Part shown: one piece after another, positions 52,713 to 61,858 of the stretch
Position numbering within the stretch: the first letter of the stretch is position 1
Layout: each line of letters opens with the position of its first letter
Assembly (NCBI RefSeq): GCF_047275745.1
Contig: NZ_JBKQWU010000003.1
Location: 1-64,000, forward strand
Direction of reading: 5' to 3'
Length of the DNA stretch: 64,000 nt
Source of the DNA: Amaricoccus sp047275745
Lineage (GTDB): Bacteria > Pseudomonadota > Alphaproteobacteria > Rhodobacterales > Rhodobacteraceae
Notes under the pieces: model-generated
What the model saw: the letters and a program-made list of their open reading frames with translations, nothing else
What the model was told of the DNA's origin: nothing
Database searches by the model: none
Translations under genes and position numbers: made by a program

Positions 52713-54159
52713 CCTCTCGGTCGCCTCGGAGGCCTATCCGCTCATCAAGACCGGCGGCCTCGCCGATGTCGTCGGCGCGCTCCCTCCCGCCCTAGCCCGG
52801 CGGGGGATCGAGATGCGCGTGCTCCTGCCGGGCTACGGCTCGGTGATGACCAAGCTCCAGGGCGCGCCGAGCGAGGTCGTGTTCGAATACGACTCACTCC
52901 TCGGCGTGCCGGCGCGACTCCTGTCGACCCGAACCGACGAGCTGGACCTGATCGTGCTCGACGCGCCGGGCCTCTATCATCGCTCCGGCGGCCCCTATGT
53001 CGACGCGGCGGGGATGGACCACGGCGACAACTGGCATCGCTTCGGCGCGCTCGCGCGCGCCGGGGCCGACATCTGCGCCGGCATCCTCGAGGGATTCAGA
53101 CCAGATGTCGTTCACGCGCATGACTGGCAGGCCGGGCTGCTGCCCGCCTATCTGCGCTATTCGGCCATCGCCTGCCCCTCGGTGATGACGATCCACAACA
53201 TCGCCTTCCAGGGGCATTTCTCGGCCGCGGTCCTCGGGGGGCTTCATCTGCCGCCGCATGCCATGGCCCTCGACGGCGTCGAATACCACGGCGGCGTCGG
53301 ATACCTGAAGGCGGGACTCGCCAATGCGAGCGCGATCACGACCGTGAGCCCGACCTATGCCGAGGAGATCCGCACCCCGGCCTTCGGCATGGGGCTCGAG
53401 GGGCTGATCAACTCCCGCGCGGCCGTGCTGTCCGGGATCGTCAACGGCATCGACACCGATGTCTGGAACCCGGAGACCGATGCGATCCTGCCGCGCACCT
53501 ATTCTGCGGGCGATCTATCCGCGCGGCGCGCCAACCGGCGCGAGATCGAGACGCGCTTCCAGCTCGACGAGGACGACGACCCGCTCTTCATCGTGGTGAG
53601 CCGCCTCACCACGCAGAAGGGCATCGACCTGCTGGCCGAGGTGACGGGCGATCTTGTCGCCGAGGGAGCGAAGCTCGCGGTCCTCGGCACCGGCGACACC
53701 TGGCTCGAAGACGGTTTCGCCGGCGCCGCCGCGCGGCATCGCGGCCGGGTCGGCGTCGTCATCGGCTATGACGAGGGCCTCTCGCACACGATGCAGGGCG
53801 GCGCGGACGGGATTCTCATCCCCTCCCGGTTCGAGCCCTGCGGCCTGACCCAGCTCTACGGGTTGCGCTACGGCTGCGTGCCCATCGTCGCACGCACGGG
53901 CGGTCTCGCCGACACGGTGATCGACGCGAATTCCGCCGCGCTGAACGCCGGGGTCGCGACCGGCGTCCAGTTCCTGCCCGTGGACGCCCCCGGCCTGCGC
54001 TACGCGATCAAGCAGGCGGTGCGCCTCTATCGGCAGCCGGGAACCTGGGCCGGCCTTCAGGCCAACGGCATGGGCGCCGATGTCTCCTGGGATCGCAGCG
54101 CCGGCCTCTACGCCGACCTCTACAAGTCACTCCTTCCGGTAGCAGGACAGCCCGCATGA
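52705..54159 (+). CDS. glgA: Glycogen synthase (ADP-glucose)
   Basis: A GT5 glycosyltransferase extending alpha-1,4-glucan, 484 residues. The ADP-glucose motif KTGGLADVVGALPPAL is at the N-terminus (about 15-30), with VHAHDWQAGLLPAYLR, TIHNIAFQG, VSRLTTQKGIDLL, and the C-terminal PSRFEPCGLTQLYGLRYG and ARTGGLADTV. The start region is duplicated (see repeat). The stop overlaps the pgm start by 4 bases (ATGA). Confidence 0.97.
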   Translation: MKILSVASEAYPLIKTGGLADVVGALPPALARRGIEMRVLLPGYGSVMTKLQGAPSEVVFEYDSLLGVPARLLSTRTDELDLIVLDAPGLYHRSGGPYVDAAGMDHGDNWHRFGALARAGADICAGILEGFRPDVVHAHDWQAGLLPAYLRYSAIACPSVMTIHNIAFQGHFSAAVLGGLHLPPHAMALDGVEYHGGVGYLKAGLANASAITTVSPTYAEEIRTPAFGMGLEGLINSRAAVLSGIVNGIDTDVWNPETDAILPRTYSAGDLSARRANRREIETRFQLDEDDDPLFIVVSRLTTQKGIDLLAEVTGDLVAEGAKLAVLGTGDTWLEDGFAGAAARHRGRVGVVIGYDEGLSHTMQGGADGILIPSRFEPCGLTQLYGLRYGCVPIVARTGGLADTVIDANSAALNAGVATGVQFLPVDAPGLRYAIKQAVRLYRQPGTWAGLQANGMGADVSWDRSAGLYADLYKSLLPVAGQPA

Positions 54160-55784
54160 TCAAGACCGTCACCACGACCCCGTATGACGACCAGAAGCCG
54201 GGCACGTCCGGGCTCCGCAAGAAGGTTCCGCATTTCCAGCAGCCGAACTATGTCGAGAACTTCATCCAGTCGATCTTCGACAGCCTCGAAGGCTATGAGG
54301 GCAAGACGCTGGTGATCGGCGGCGATGGCCGGTACTTCAACCGCGAGGTGATCCAGATCGCGCTGAGGATGGCGGCCGCCGCCGGCTTCGGCAAGGCGAT
54401 GGTCGGCCGGGGCGGCATTCTCTCGACGCCCGCCGCCTCCAACATCATCCGCAAGTACGGCGCCTTCGGTGGCATCATCCTGAGCGCCAGCCACAATCCC
54501 GGCGGTCCGAACGAGGATTTCGGGATCAAGTACAACGCCTCGAACGGCGGGCCGGCGCCCGAGAAGATCACCGATGCGATCTACGCCCGGACCCGGGAAA
54601 TCAAGGAGTACAAGGTCCTCGACGCGCCCGACGTGGATCTCGACGCCGAGGGAACGTTCCAACTTGGCGAGATGGCGGTCGAGGTGGTCGACCCGGTGGC
54701 CGATTACGCCGCGCTCATGGAGGAGCTTTTCGACTTCCCTGCGCTGAAGGCGATGTTCGCCGACGGCTTCACCATGTCGATGGATTCGATGTCCGCCGTG
54801 ACCGGGCCCTATGCGAAGGAGATCCTGGAGAACCGGCTCGGCGCGGCGCCCGGCACGGTGAAGAACGCGACTCCCCTGCCCGATTTCGGCGGCCATCATC
54901 CGGACCCGAACCTCGTTCATGCGAAGGAGCTCTACGATCTGATGATGAGCGAGGACGCGCCCGATTTCGGCGCGGCCTCGGACGGCGACGGCGACCGGAA
55001 TCTCGTCATCGGCAAGGGGATCTTCATCACGCCCTCCGACTCGCTTGCGATGCTGTCGGCGAACGCGCATCTCGCGCCGGGCTATGCCGGCGGGCTTGCC
55101 GGGATCGCGCGCTCCATGCCGACGAGCGGCGCGGCGGACCGGGTGGCCGAGAAGCTCGGCATCGGCATCTACGAGACGCCGACGGGCTGGAAGTTCTTCG
55201 GCAACCTGCTCGACGCCGGCATGGCCACGATCTGCGGCGAGGAGAGCGCCGGCACCGGCTCGAACCACGTCCGCGAGAAGGACGGGCTCTGGGCGGTGCT
55301 GCTCTGGCTCAACATCCTCGCCGCGCGCAAGGAACCGGCGAAGGCGATCGCCGAGGCGCATTGGAAGGAGTTCGGGCGCAACTATTACGCGCGCCACGAC
55401 TACGAGGGGATCGACACCGCCGCCGCGAACGGGCTGATGGACGCGCTCCGCGAGAAGCTGCCCGAGCTTCCGGGCAAGGAGATCGCGGGGCTGAAGATCG
55501 TCGAGGCGGATGACTTCGCCTATCTCGATCCGGTCGACGGCTCGACGAGTTCGAAACAGGGTATCCGCGTGCTCTTCGAAGGCGGCAGCCGCGTAGTCTT
55601 CCGCCTCTCGGGAACCGGAACCTCGGGCGCGACGCTGCGCGTCTATATCGAACGCTACGAGGACGATCCGGCGAAGCTCGATCAGGAGACCCAGGCCGCG
55701 CTCGCCGATCTGATCGCCGCCGCCGAGGAAGTCGCCGAGATCTCGACCAGGACCGGCCGGTCGGAGCCGGACGTCATCACCTGA
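54156..55784 (+). CDS. pgm: Phosphoglucomutase (alpha-D-glucose type)
   Basis: Links glucose-6-P and glucose-1-P, feeding GlgC or draining GlgP, 542 residues. The N-terminus is KPGTSGLRKKVPHF, phosphoserine Ser112 is in ILSASHNPGGPNEDFGIKYN, the metal loop is SDGDGDRNLV, and the substrate loop is CGEESAGTGSNHVREKDG. It overlaps the glgA stop, so the pair is translationally coupled. Confidence 0.97.
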   Translation: MIKTVTTTPYDDQKPGTSGLRKKVPHFQQPNYVENFIQSIFDSLEGYEGKTLVIGGDGRYFNREVIQIALRMAAAAGFGKAMVGRGGILSTPAASNIIRKYGAFGGIILSASHNPGGPNEDFGIKYNASNGGPAPEKITDAIYARTREIKEYKVLDAPDVDLDAEGTFQLGEMAVEVVDPVADYAALMEELFDFPALKAMFADGFTMSMDSMSAVTGPYAKEILENRLGAAPGTVKNATPLPDFGGHHPDPNLVHAKELYDLMMSEDAPDFGAASDGDGDRNLVIGKGIFITPSDSLAMLSANAHLAPGYAGGLAGIARSMPTSGAADRVAEKLGIGIYETPTGWKFFGNLLDAGMATICGEESAGTGSNHVREKDGLWAVLLWLNILAARKEPAKAIAEAHWKEFGRNYYARHDYEGIDTAAANGLMDALREKLPELPGKEIAGLKIVEADDFAYLDPVDGSTSSKQGIRVLFEGGSRVVFRLSGTGTSGATLRVYIERYEDDPAKLDQETQAALADLIAAAEEVAEISTRTGRSEPDVIT

Positions 55785-55792
55785 GCGGCGCC

Positions 55793-57841
55793 ATGGAACT
55801 GCCGGCGGGCATCCGCTTCGGCGCGGAGCCCCTCGGCGATGGCACGCGCTTCACCGTCTGGTCGGCTTCGGCGGACCGGATCTGGGTTTGCGTCTTCGAT
55901 GAGGCCGGGCGCGAGATCGACCGCGTGGCGATGACGCGCAACGCGGACGGTATCCATTCGGCGATGGTGCCCGGGACCGGTCCGGGGACGCGCTACGGCC
56001 TGCGCGCCGATGGTCCGAACGACCCGGCGGCGGGGTTCTGGTTCGATCCGGCGAAGCTCCTGGTCGATCCCTACGCCTGGGAACTGGACCGGCCCTTCGC
56101 CTACGATCCGCTGCTGGCGAGCCCGCGCGCGGCGAAGGTCGATACCGCGGAGCTGATGCCGAAGGCGATCGTCCCGCGGGCGGTGGCACCGCTCGAACCC
56201 GCGCCTCCGGTCTTCAAGCCGGGCGGGCTGATCTACGAGCTTTCGGTCCGCGGCTTCACGATGCTGCATCCGGAGGTGCCGGCGAAGCAGCGCGGCACTG
56301 TCGCAGCCCTCGCTCATCCCGCCGTGCTGGCGCATCTCAAGGCGATCGGCGTCTCGGCCGTGGAGCTCATGCCCATCGTTGCCTGGATCGACGAGCGGCA
56401 TCTCGGCCCGCTCGGCCTCACGAATTCCTGGGGCTACAATCCGGTCGCGATGATGGCGCTCGATCCCCGGCTCTGCCCCGGCGGGCTCGCGGAGTTACGC
56501 CGCGCGGTCGCGGCGCTCCGAGCGGCGGGGATCGGCGTGATCCTCGATCTCGTTTTCAACCACACCGGCGAGAGCGACGCCTTCGGCCCCACGCTCAGCC
56601 TGCGCGGTCTCGACGCCCGGGCCTATTTCCGCATGGGCCCGCAGGGGCAGCTCATCAACGACACTGGCTGCGGCAACACGCTCGCCTGCGATCATCCGGC
56701 GATGCGCCGACTGGTCCTGGATACGCTCCGGCATTTCGTCGGCCAAGCGGGCGTGGATGGGTTCCGCTTCGACCTGGCGCCGATCCTCGGGCGCTCGGCG
56801 CGGGGGTTCGACCCGAAGGCGCGGTTGCTCGCCGAGATCGCCGCCGATCCGCTGCTTGCCGACCGCGTGCTGATCGCCGAACCCTGGGACATCGGGCCCG
56901 GCGGCTATCAGCTCGGCAGTTTCCCCGAGCCCTTCCTGGAATGGAGCGACACCTTCCGCGACCGTGTCCGGCGGTTCTGGCGCGGCGACCCATACATGCT
57001 CGGCCCCTTCGCGACGGCGCTAGCGGGCTCGAGCGACACCTTCCGCCCGCCCCGGACGCGTACGGTCAACTTCGTCGCCGCGCATGACGGGTTCAGCCTC
57101 GCCGACCTCACGGCCTATTCCCGCAAGCACAACGAGGCCAATGGCGAGGAGAACCGGGACGGGCATGACGAGAACCTGAGCTGGAACAACGGGGTCGAGG
57201 GGTCGACGCGCGATCCGGCGATCCTCTCGGCGCGGGCGCGCGACACCCGGGCGTTGCTCGCGACGCTCTTCGCCTCGCGCGGAACGATCATGCTCGCGGC
57301 GGGGGACGAGTTCGGGCGCGGCCAGCACGGCAACAACAACGCCTATGCGCAGGACAATGCGATCACCTGGCTCGACTGGCGCGGGCGCGACCGGACGCTG
57401 GAGGCCTATTGCATCGACCTCGCCCGGACCCGCCGCGCGCATCCCCGGCTTGGCGACCCCCTGTTGCTGACCGGGCAGGCGGGGCAGGCGGGGCCGGAGG
57501 ATGTGCCCGACGTGGCCTGGATCACGCCGGAGGGCGCGGCGATGACCGACGGCGACTGGGAGCGGGCGGAAGGCCGGGCCTTCGCGATGATCCTCGGGGC
57601 CGCAGGCGCCCGGGGAGGCCCGGAAAGGCTCGCCGTGATCTTCAACCGGGGCCATGACGAGATCGCCTTCGTGCTGCCACGGCGCGACGGTTTCGCCTGG
57701 GACACCGCGCCCGACACCGCGCCGAATGTCCCGCAGGTCACCATCGCGGGACGCGCCGTCCGGTTCATCGAAGAAAGCTCGGTACCGGACACCGCGCGAA
57801 CCGCGCCCGATCCCGGCCGGCCCGGCGCCACTGTTTCCTAG
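55793..57841 (+). CDS. glgX: Glycogen debranching enzyme GlgX
   Basis: Cuts alpha-1,6 branches left by GlgP, 682 residues. An N-terminal CBM48 (GTRFTVWSASADRIWVCVFD) precedes the GH13 barrel: IYELSVRGFT, GVILDLVFNHTGE, nucleophile in GVDGFRFDLAP, acid Glu in LIAEPWDIGPGGYQLG, and NFVAAHDGFSLADL. It ends the glg cluster 8 bases after pgm. Its TAG stop interlocks with that of the convergent fdsD across a shared CTAG (57838-57841). Confidence 0.95.
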   Translation: MELPAGIRFGAEPLGDGTRFTVWSASADRIWVCVFDEAGREIDRVAMTRNADGIHSAMVPGTGPGTRYGLRADGPNDPAAGFWFDPAKLLVDPYAWELDRPFAYDPLLASPRAAKVDTAELMPKAIVPRAVAPLEPAPPVFKPGGLIYELSVRGFTMLHPEVPAKQRGTVAALAHPAVLAHLKAIGVSAVELMPIVAWIDERHLGPLGLTNSWGYNPVAMMALDPRLCPGGLAELRRAVAALRAAGIGVILDLVFNHTGESDAFGPTLSLRGLDARAYFRMGPQGQLINDTGCGNTLACDHPAMRRLVLDTLRHFVGQAGVDGFRFDLAPILGRSARGFDPKARLLAEIAADPLLADRVLIAEPWDIGPGGYQLGSFPEPFLEWSDTFRDRVRRFWRGDPYMLGPFATALAGSSDTFRPPRTRTVNFVAAHDGFSLADLTAYSRKHNEANGEENRDGHDENLSWNNGVEGSTRDPAILSARARDTRALLATLFASRGTIMLAAGDEFGRGQHGNNNAYAQDNAITWLDWRGRDRTLEAYCIDLARTRRAHPRLGDPLLLTGQAGQAGPEDVPDVAWITPEGAAMTDGDWERAEGRAFAMILGAAGARGGPERLAVIFNRGHDEIAFVLPRRDGFAWDTAPDTAPNVPQVTIAGRAVRFIEESSVPDTARTAPDPGRPGATVS

Positions 57842-58098
57842 CCGGCGTCGCACCCTGGCTGGGGTACGGGCGATGGCCGCGGATCGGTGAAGACGCGGAT
57901 CGCGCCCGCGCGGGCGAGTTCGCTCAGGCCCTCGCCGCCTGTGTCGAGGATCGCGGCGAGCTGGCGGCGCATCCGGGGGTCCCAGAAGTCGCGGATATGG
58001 TGCTCGACGCTCTGCTCCGCCTCCTCCCGCGGATAGGGGCGGAAGAAATCGGCGATCTGGTTCAGCATCCGGATCAGTTCGGCGTGGCTGTCGCTCAT
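57838..58098 (-). CDS. fdsD: Formate dehydrogenase delta subunit
   Basis: An 86-residue FdsD-like protein: LIRMLNQIADFFRPYPREEA near the N-terminus, then IRDFWDPRMRRQLAAIL. Needed for full activity or assembly of NAD-dependent Mo formate dehydrogenases in Cupriavidus/Rhodobacter, probably with FdhD. It overlaps fdhD by 4 bases and ends the fds operon. The stop shares CTAG with the convergent glgX. Confidence 0.92.
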   Translation of the reverse strand: MSDSHAELIRMLNQIADFFRPYPREEAEQSVEHHIRDFWDPRMRRQLAAILDTGGEGLSELARAGAIRVFTDPRPSPVPQPGCDAG

Positions 58099-58940
58099 GG
58101 CGTGCGGTCTTCCCTCAGTGGCGCGGCGAGCGCGGTCTCGTCGAAAATCATGATGTCGCGTCCCGCGCGGCAGGCGAGCACGAGCCCCGCCCGCGCCGCG
58201 AGACGAAGCGCCAGCGCGCTCGGCGCCGAGACCGCGGCGACGAGGGGCGCGCCGATGGCGGCGGCCTTCTGCACCATCTCCACGCTGACCCGGCTCGACA
58301 GCAGGATGAAGCCGTCGGCCGCGTCCCGCCCGTCGCGGGCGAGCGCGCCGGCGAGCTTGTCGAGAGCGTTGTGCCGGCCGATATCCTCGCGGACCAGAAG
58401 CCCGCCTCGCGCGCCGTCGCGGAAAGCCGCGGCATGGGTGGTCTTGTTGACCTGCTTCATCACCTGAGCGGCGGGCAAGGCGTCGAAGGCTTCGAGCAAT
58501 GCCGCGCGATCCGGCAGCGGCCCGCGGCGGGCAACCCGGCGCGGCGGGGGCAGCACGGCCTCCAGGCTCTGCGCGCCGCAGATGCCGCAGCCCGCCCGGC
58601 CCGCGAGCGTGCGGCGGCGGCCCTCGACCTTCTCGATCCGCGCCGGATCGAGCGTCATGTTGCAGATCATGCCGTCCGCCGCCTCGGCGATGCGGAGCCC
58701 GCCGATATCGCCCGCCCGCTCGACGATCCCCTCCGTGAGCGCGAAGCCGACAGCGAAATCCTCGATATCCGCGGGCGTCATCATCATCACGGCGAAGGTC
58801 TCGCCGTTCAGCAGAATCGCGACCGGCATTTCCTCGGCGATCTGCCAGGCGGCCCGCTCCGCGCCATCGGGCGTGAGCAGCGTCCCCGCCGCCACGGGCG
58901 AGACGTCGAGCGGTCCCGTATCGAGGCGGCGGATCTCCAT
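58095..58940 (-). CDS. fdhD: Formate dehydrogenase accessory sulfurtransferase FdhD
   Basis: Transfers sulfur to the Mo-bis-PGD cofactor so that FdsA becomes active, 281 residues. The sulfur-relay cysteines are Cys118 and Cys121 in CGICGAQSLEAVL; other conserved parts are EDFAVGFALTEGI, GGLLVREDIGRHNALDKLAG and ILLSSRVSVEMV. It starts 4 bases after the fdsA stop and overlaps fdsD. Confidence 0.96.
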   Translation of the reverse strand: MEIRRLDTGPLDVSPVAAGTLLTPDGAERAAWQIAEEMPVAILLNGETFAVMMMTPADIEDFAVGFALTEGIVERAGDIGGLRIAEAADGMICNMTLDPARIEKVEGRRRTLAGRAGCGICGAQSLEAVLPPPRRVARRGPLPDRAALLEAFDALPAAQVMKQVNKTTHAAAFRDGARGGLLVREDIGRHNALDKLAGALARDGRDAADGFILLSSRVSVEMVQKAAAIGAPLVAAVSAPSALALRLAARAGLVLACRAGRDIMIFDETALAAPLREDRTP

Positions 58941-58944
58941 GCGC

Positions 58945-61845
58945 CTATTCCGCGGCGGTCAGGTTCACGCGGTAGTTCGTGCGACCGAGTTCCTCGCGTT
59001 CCTCCTGCCATTCCGAAGGCTGGTTCGAGCGGGTGATCTGAACCGCCGTCACCTTGTATTCGGGGCAGTTGGTCGCCCAGTCGGAATTCTCGGTCGTGAT
59101 CACATTCGCGCCGGAACCGGGGTGATGGAAGGTCGTGTGTACCACGCCCTGCGGCACCCGGTCCGAGACGCGCGCGCGTAGCGTCGTCGTGCCGATCCGG
59201 CTGCCGACCGAGACGAGGTCGCCGGTTTCGATCCCGCGCTCCTCCGCGTCGTGCGGATGGATCTCGATGATATCCTCCGGATGCCACTGGCTGTTCTCGG
59301 TCCGCCGGGTCTGGGCGCCGACGTTGTACTGGCTGAGAATGCGGCCCGTGGTCAGGATCAGCGGATAATAGCGCGTCGAGCGTTCGGTCGTCGGCACGTA
59401 TTCGGTCACCATGAACCGGCCCTTGCCGCGCACGAAGCCGCCGATATGCATGATCGGCGCGCCGTCGGGATAGTCGGCATTGACCGGCCATTGCAGCGAG
59501 CCCGCCTCGTCGAGCCGGTCGAAGCTCACCCCCGCGAAGGATGGCGTCAGCCGCGCGATCTCGTCCATGATCTCCGCCGCGCTCTCGTAGTGCATCGGAT
59601 AGCCCATCGCGGTCGAGAGGCGGCAGACCACCTCGTGCTCGCTCATCCCCTGCTTCTCCTCCATCACCGGACGGACGCGGTTGATGCGCCGTTCGGCATT
59701 GGTGAAGGTGCCGTCCTTTTCGAGGAAGGAGGTGCCGGGCAGGAAGACATGGGCATAGGCCGCCGTCTCGTTCAGGAACAGGTCCTGCACGACGAGGCAA
59801 TCGAGCGCGGAGAGCGCCGCCTGCACATGGCCGGTGTTCGGGTCGGACTGCGCGATATCCTCGCCCTGGACGAACATGCCGCGATAGCTGCCGTCGATGG
59901 CGGCGTCGAACATGTTGGGGATGCGGAGCCCCGGTTCGCCCAGCAGCGTGACGCCCCAATCCTCCTCGAAAAGATGCCGCGTCACATCATCCGCGACATG
60001 GCGGTAGCCGGGGAATTCATGCGGGAACGACCCCATGTCGCAGGAGCCCTGCACGTTGTTCTGGCCGCGCAGCGGGTTCACGCCAACGCCGTCATGGCCG
60101 ATATTGCCGGTCGCCATCGCGAGATTGGCCATCGCCATGACCATGGTCGAGCCCTGGCTGTGCTCGGTCACGCCGAGCCCGTAGTAGATCGCGGCGTTGC
60201 CGCCGGTCGCATAGAGCCGCGCCGCTTCGCGCAGCGTCTCGGGCGTGGTGCCGATCGTCTCGGCGAGTGCCTCGGGCGAGTTGCGCTCCTCGGCGACGAA
60301 GGCGCGCCAGCGGGCGAAATCCTCCGCCTCGCAACGTTCGGCGACGAAATCCTCCTGAACCAGCCCCTCGGTCACCACGACATGCGCGAGCGCGTTCATG
60401 AGCGCGACATTGGTGCCCGGACGAAGCTGGATGTGATGCGCGGCCTGGATGTGCGGCGAGCGCACGAGGTCGATCCGCCGCGGGTCGGCGACGATGATCC
60501 GTGCCCCGTCGCGCAGCCGCTGCTTCATCCGGCTCGCGAAGACCGGATGCGCGTCGGTGGGATTGGCGCCGATCAGCAGGATCACGTCGGACTTGTCGAC
60601 CGATTTGAAGTCCTGCGTCCCGGCGGAGGTGCCGAATGTCATCTTGAGCCCATAGCCGGTCGGCGAGTGGCAGACGCGGGCGCAGGTATCGACGTTGTTG
60701 TTGCCGAAGGCCGCGCGGATCATCTTCTGCACCACGTAGACTTCCTCGTTGGTGCAGCGCGAGGAGGTGATGCCGCCGATCGAATCGCGGCCGTGCTTCT
60801 CCTGGATCGCCTTGAACCGGGCCGCGGCGAAATCGATCGCTTCCTCCCAGGAGACCTTGCGCCACGGATCGGTGATCCTCTCGCGCACCATCGGCGAGAG
60901 CTGGCGGTCCTGGTGCGTCGCATAGCCGAAGGCGAAGCGGCCCTTGACGCAGGAATGGCCTTCGTTGGCGCCGCCGTTCTTCCACGGCGTCATGCGCACG
61001 ATGGTCTCGCCCTGAAGCTCGGCCTTGAAGGAGCAGCCGACGCCGCAATAGGCGCAGGTGGTGATGACCGAGCGGGTCGGGATGCCGTGCTCGACCTGGC
61101 TCTTCTCGACCAGCGTGGCGGTCGGGCAGGCCTGCACGCAGGCGCCGCAGGACACGCAGTCCGAGGAGAAGAAGTCATCGGCTCGGGTGCCCGCGGAGAC
61201 GCGGCTCGCGAAGCCCCGACCCTCGATCGTCAGGGCGAAAGTGCCCTGCACCTCGTCGCAGGCCCGCACGCAGCGCGAGCAGACGATGCATTTCGAGGCG
61301 TCGTACTGGAAATACGGGTTCGAGACGTCGATCGGCACCTTGTGGGCGTCGTCGAAATGGTTCTCGCCCTTCATGCCGTAGCGCACCTCGCGCAGGCCCG
61401 AGACGCCGGCCATGTCCTGCAACTCGCAATCGCCGTTGGTCGGGCAGGTCAGGCAGTCGAGCGGGTGGTCGGAGATGTAGAGCTCCATCACGCCCCGGCG
61501 GAGCTTCTCCAGTCGCTCGGTCTGGGTGCGCACCACCATCCCCTCGCGCACCGGCGTCGTGCAGGAGGCGGGCGTGCCCTTCACCCCCTCGATCTCGACG
61601 AGGCACATGCGACAGGAGCCCCAGGCCTCCATGTTGTCGCTGGCGCAGAGCTTCGGGATCGGCCGGTCGACGAGGCCCGCCGCCCGCATGACGGAGGTGC
61701 CTTCGGGGACCGTGACGGGAACGCCATCGATCGAGAGCGTGACCGGCGCGCCCTCCCGCCCCGGTGTGCCGAGATCGACTTCCGGCCCGATGCCGGGCGC
61801 GCGGAGGCCGCGGAGGATCTGGGGGATGTCCTGATGGATCGTCAT
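58945..61845 (-). CDS. fdsA: NAD-dependent formate dehydrogenase alpha (Mo-bis-PGD) subunit
   Basis: Catalytic subunit oxidising formate to CO2, 966 residues. Domains in order: [2Fe-2S] ferredoxin-like (about 36-110; cysteines in KLCASDNMEAWGSCRMCLVEIEG), a His/Cys [4Fe-4S] segment (HPLDCLTCPTNGDC, 127-140), two [4Fe-4S] (CIVCSRCVRAC, 186-196, and CVSCGACVQAC, 230-240), then the molybdopterin domain with CAYCGVGC (264-271). The active-site ligand is Cys392 in ARVCHSPTG (a Cys, not selenocysteine). The C-terminal Mo-PGD domain includes TTGRILSQYNVGAQTRR. Electrons pass to FdsB. Confidence 0.96.
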   Translation of the reverse strand: MTIHQDIPQILRGLRAPGIGPEVDLGTPGREGAPVTLSIDGVPVTVPEGTSVMRAAGLVDRPIPKLCASDNMEAWGSCRMCLVEIEGVKGTPASCTTPVREGMVVRTQTERLEKLRRGVMELYISDHPLDCLTCPTNGDCELQDMAGVSGLREVRYGMKGENHFDDAHKVPIDVSNPYFQYDASKCIVCSRCVRACDEVQGTFALTIEGRGFASRVSAGTRADDFFSSDCVSCGACVQACPTATLVEKSQVEHGIPTRSVITTCAYCGVGCSFKAELQGETIVRMTPWKNGGANEGHSCVKGRFAFGYATHQDRQLSPMVRERITDPWRKVSWEEAIDFAAARFKAIQEKHGRDSIGGITSSRCTNEEVYVVQKMIRAAFGNNNVDTCARVCHSPTGYGLKMTFGTSAGTQDFKSVDKSDVILLIGANPTDAHPVFASRMKQRLRDGARIIVADPRRIDLVRSPHIQAAHHIQLRPGTNVALMNALAHVVVTEGLVQEDFVAERCEAEDFARWRAFVAEERNSPEALAETIGTTPETLREAARLYATGGNAAIYYGLGVTEHSQGSTMVMAMANLAMATGNIGHDGVGVNPLRGQNNVQGSCDMGSFPHEFPGYRHVADDVTRHLFEEDWGVTLLGEPGLRIPNMFDAAIDGSYRGMFVQGEDIAQSDPNTGHVQAALSALDCLVVQDLFLNETAAYAHVFLPGTSFLEKDGTFTNAERRINRVRPVMEEKQGMSEHEVVCRLSTAMGYPMHYESAAEIMDEIARLTPSFAGVSFDRLDEAGSLQWPVNADYPDGAPIMHIGGFVRGKGRFMVTEYVPTTERSTRYYPLILTTGRILSQYNVGAQTRRTENSQWHPEDIIEIHPHDAEERGIETGDLVSVGSRIGTTTLRARVSDRVPQGVVHTTFHHPGSGANVITTENSDWATNCPEYKVTAVQITRSNQPSEWQEEREELGRTNYRVNLTAAE

Positions 61846-61858
61846 GATGCGGTTCCTC

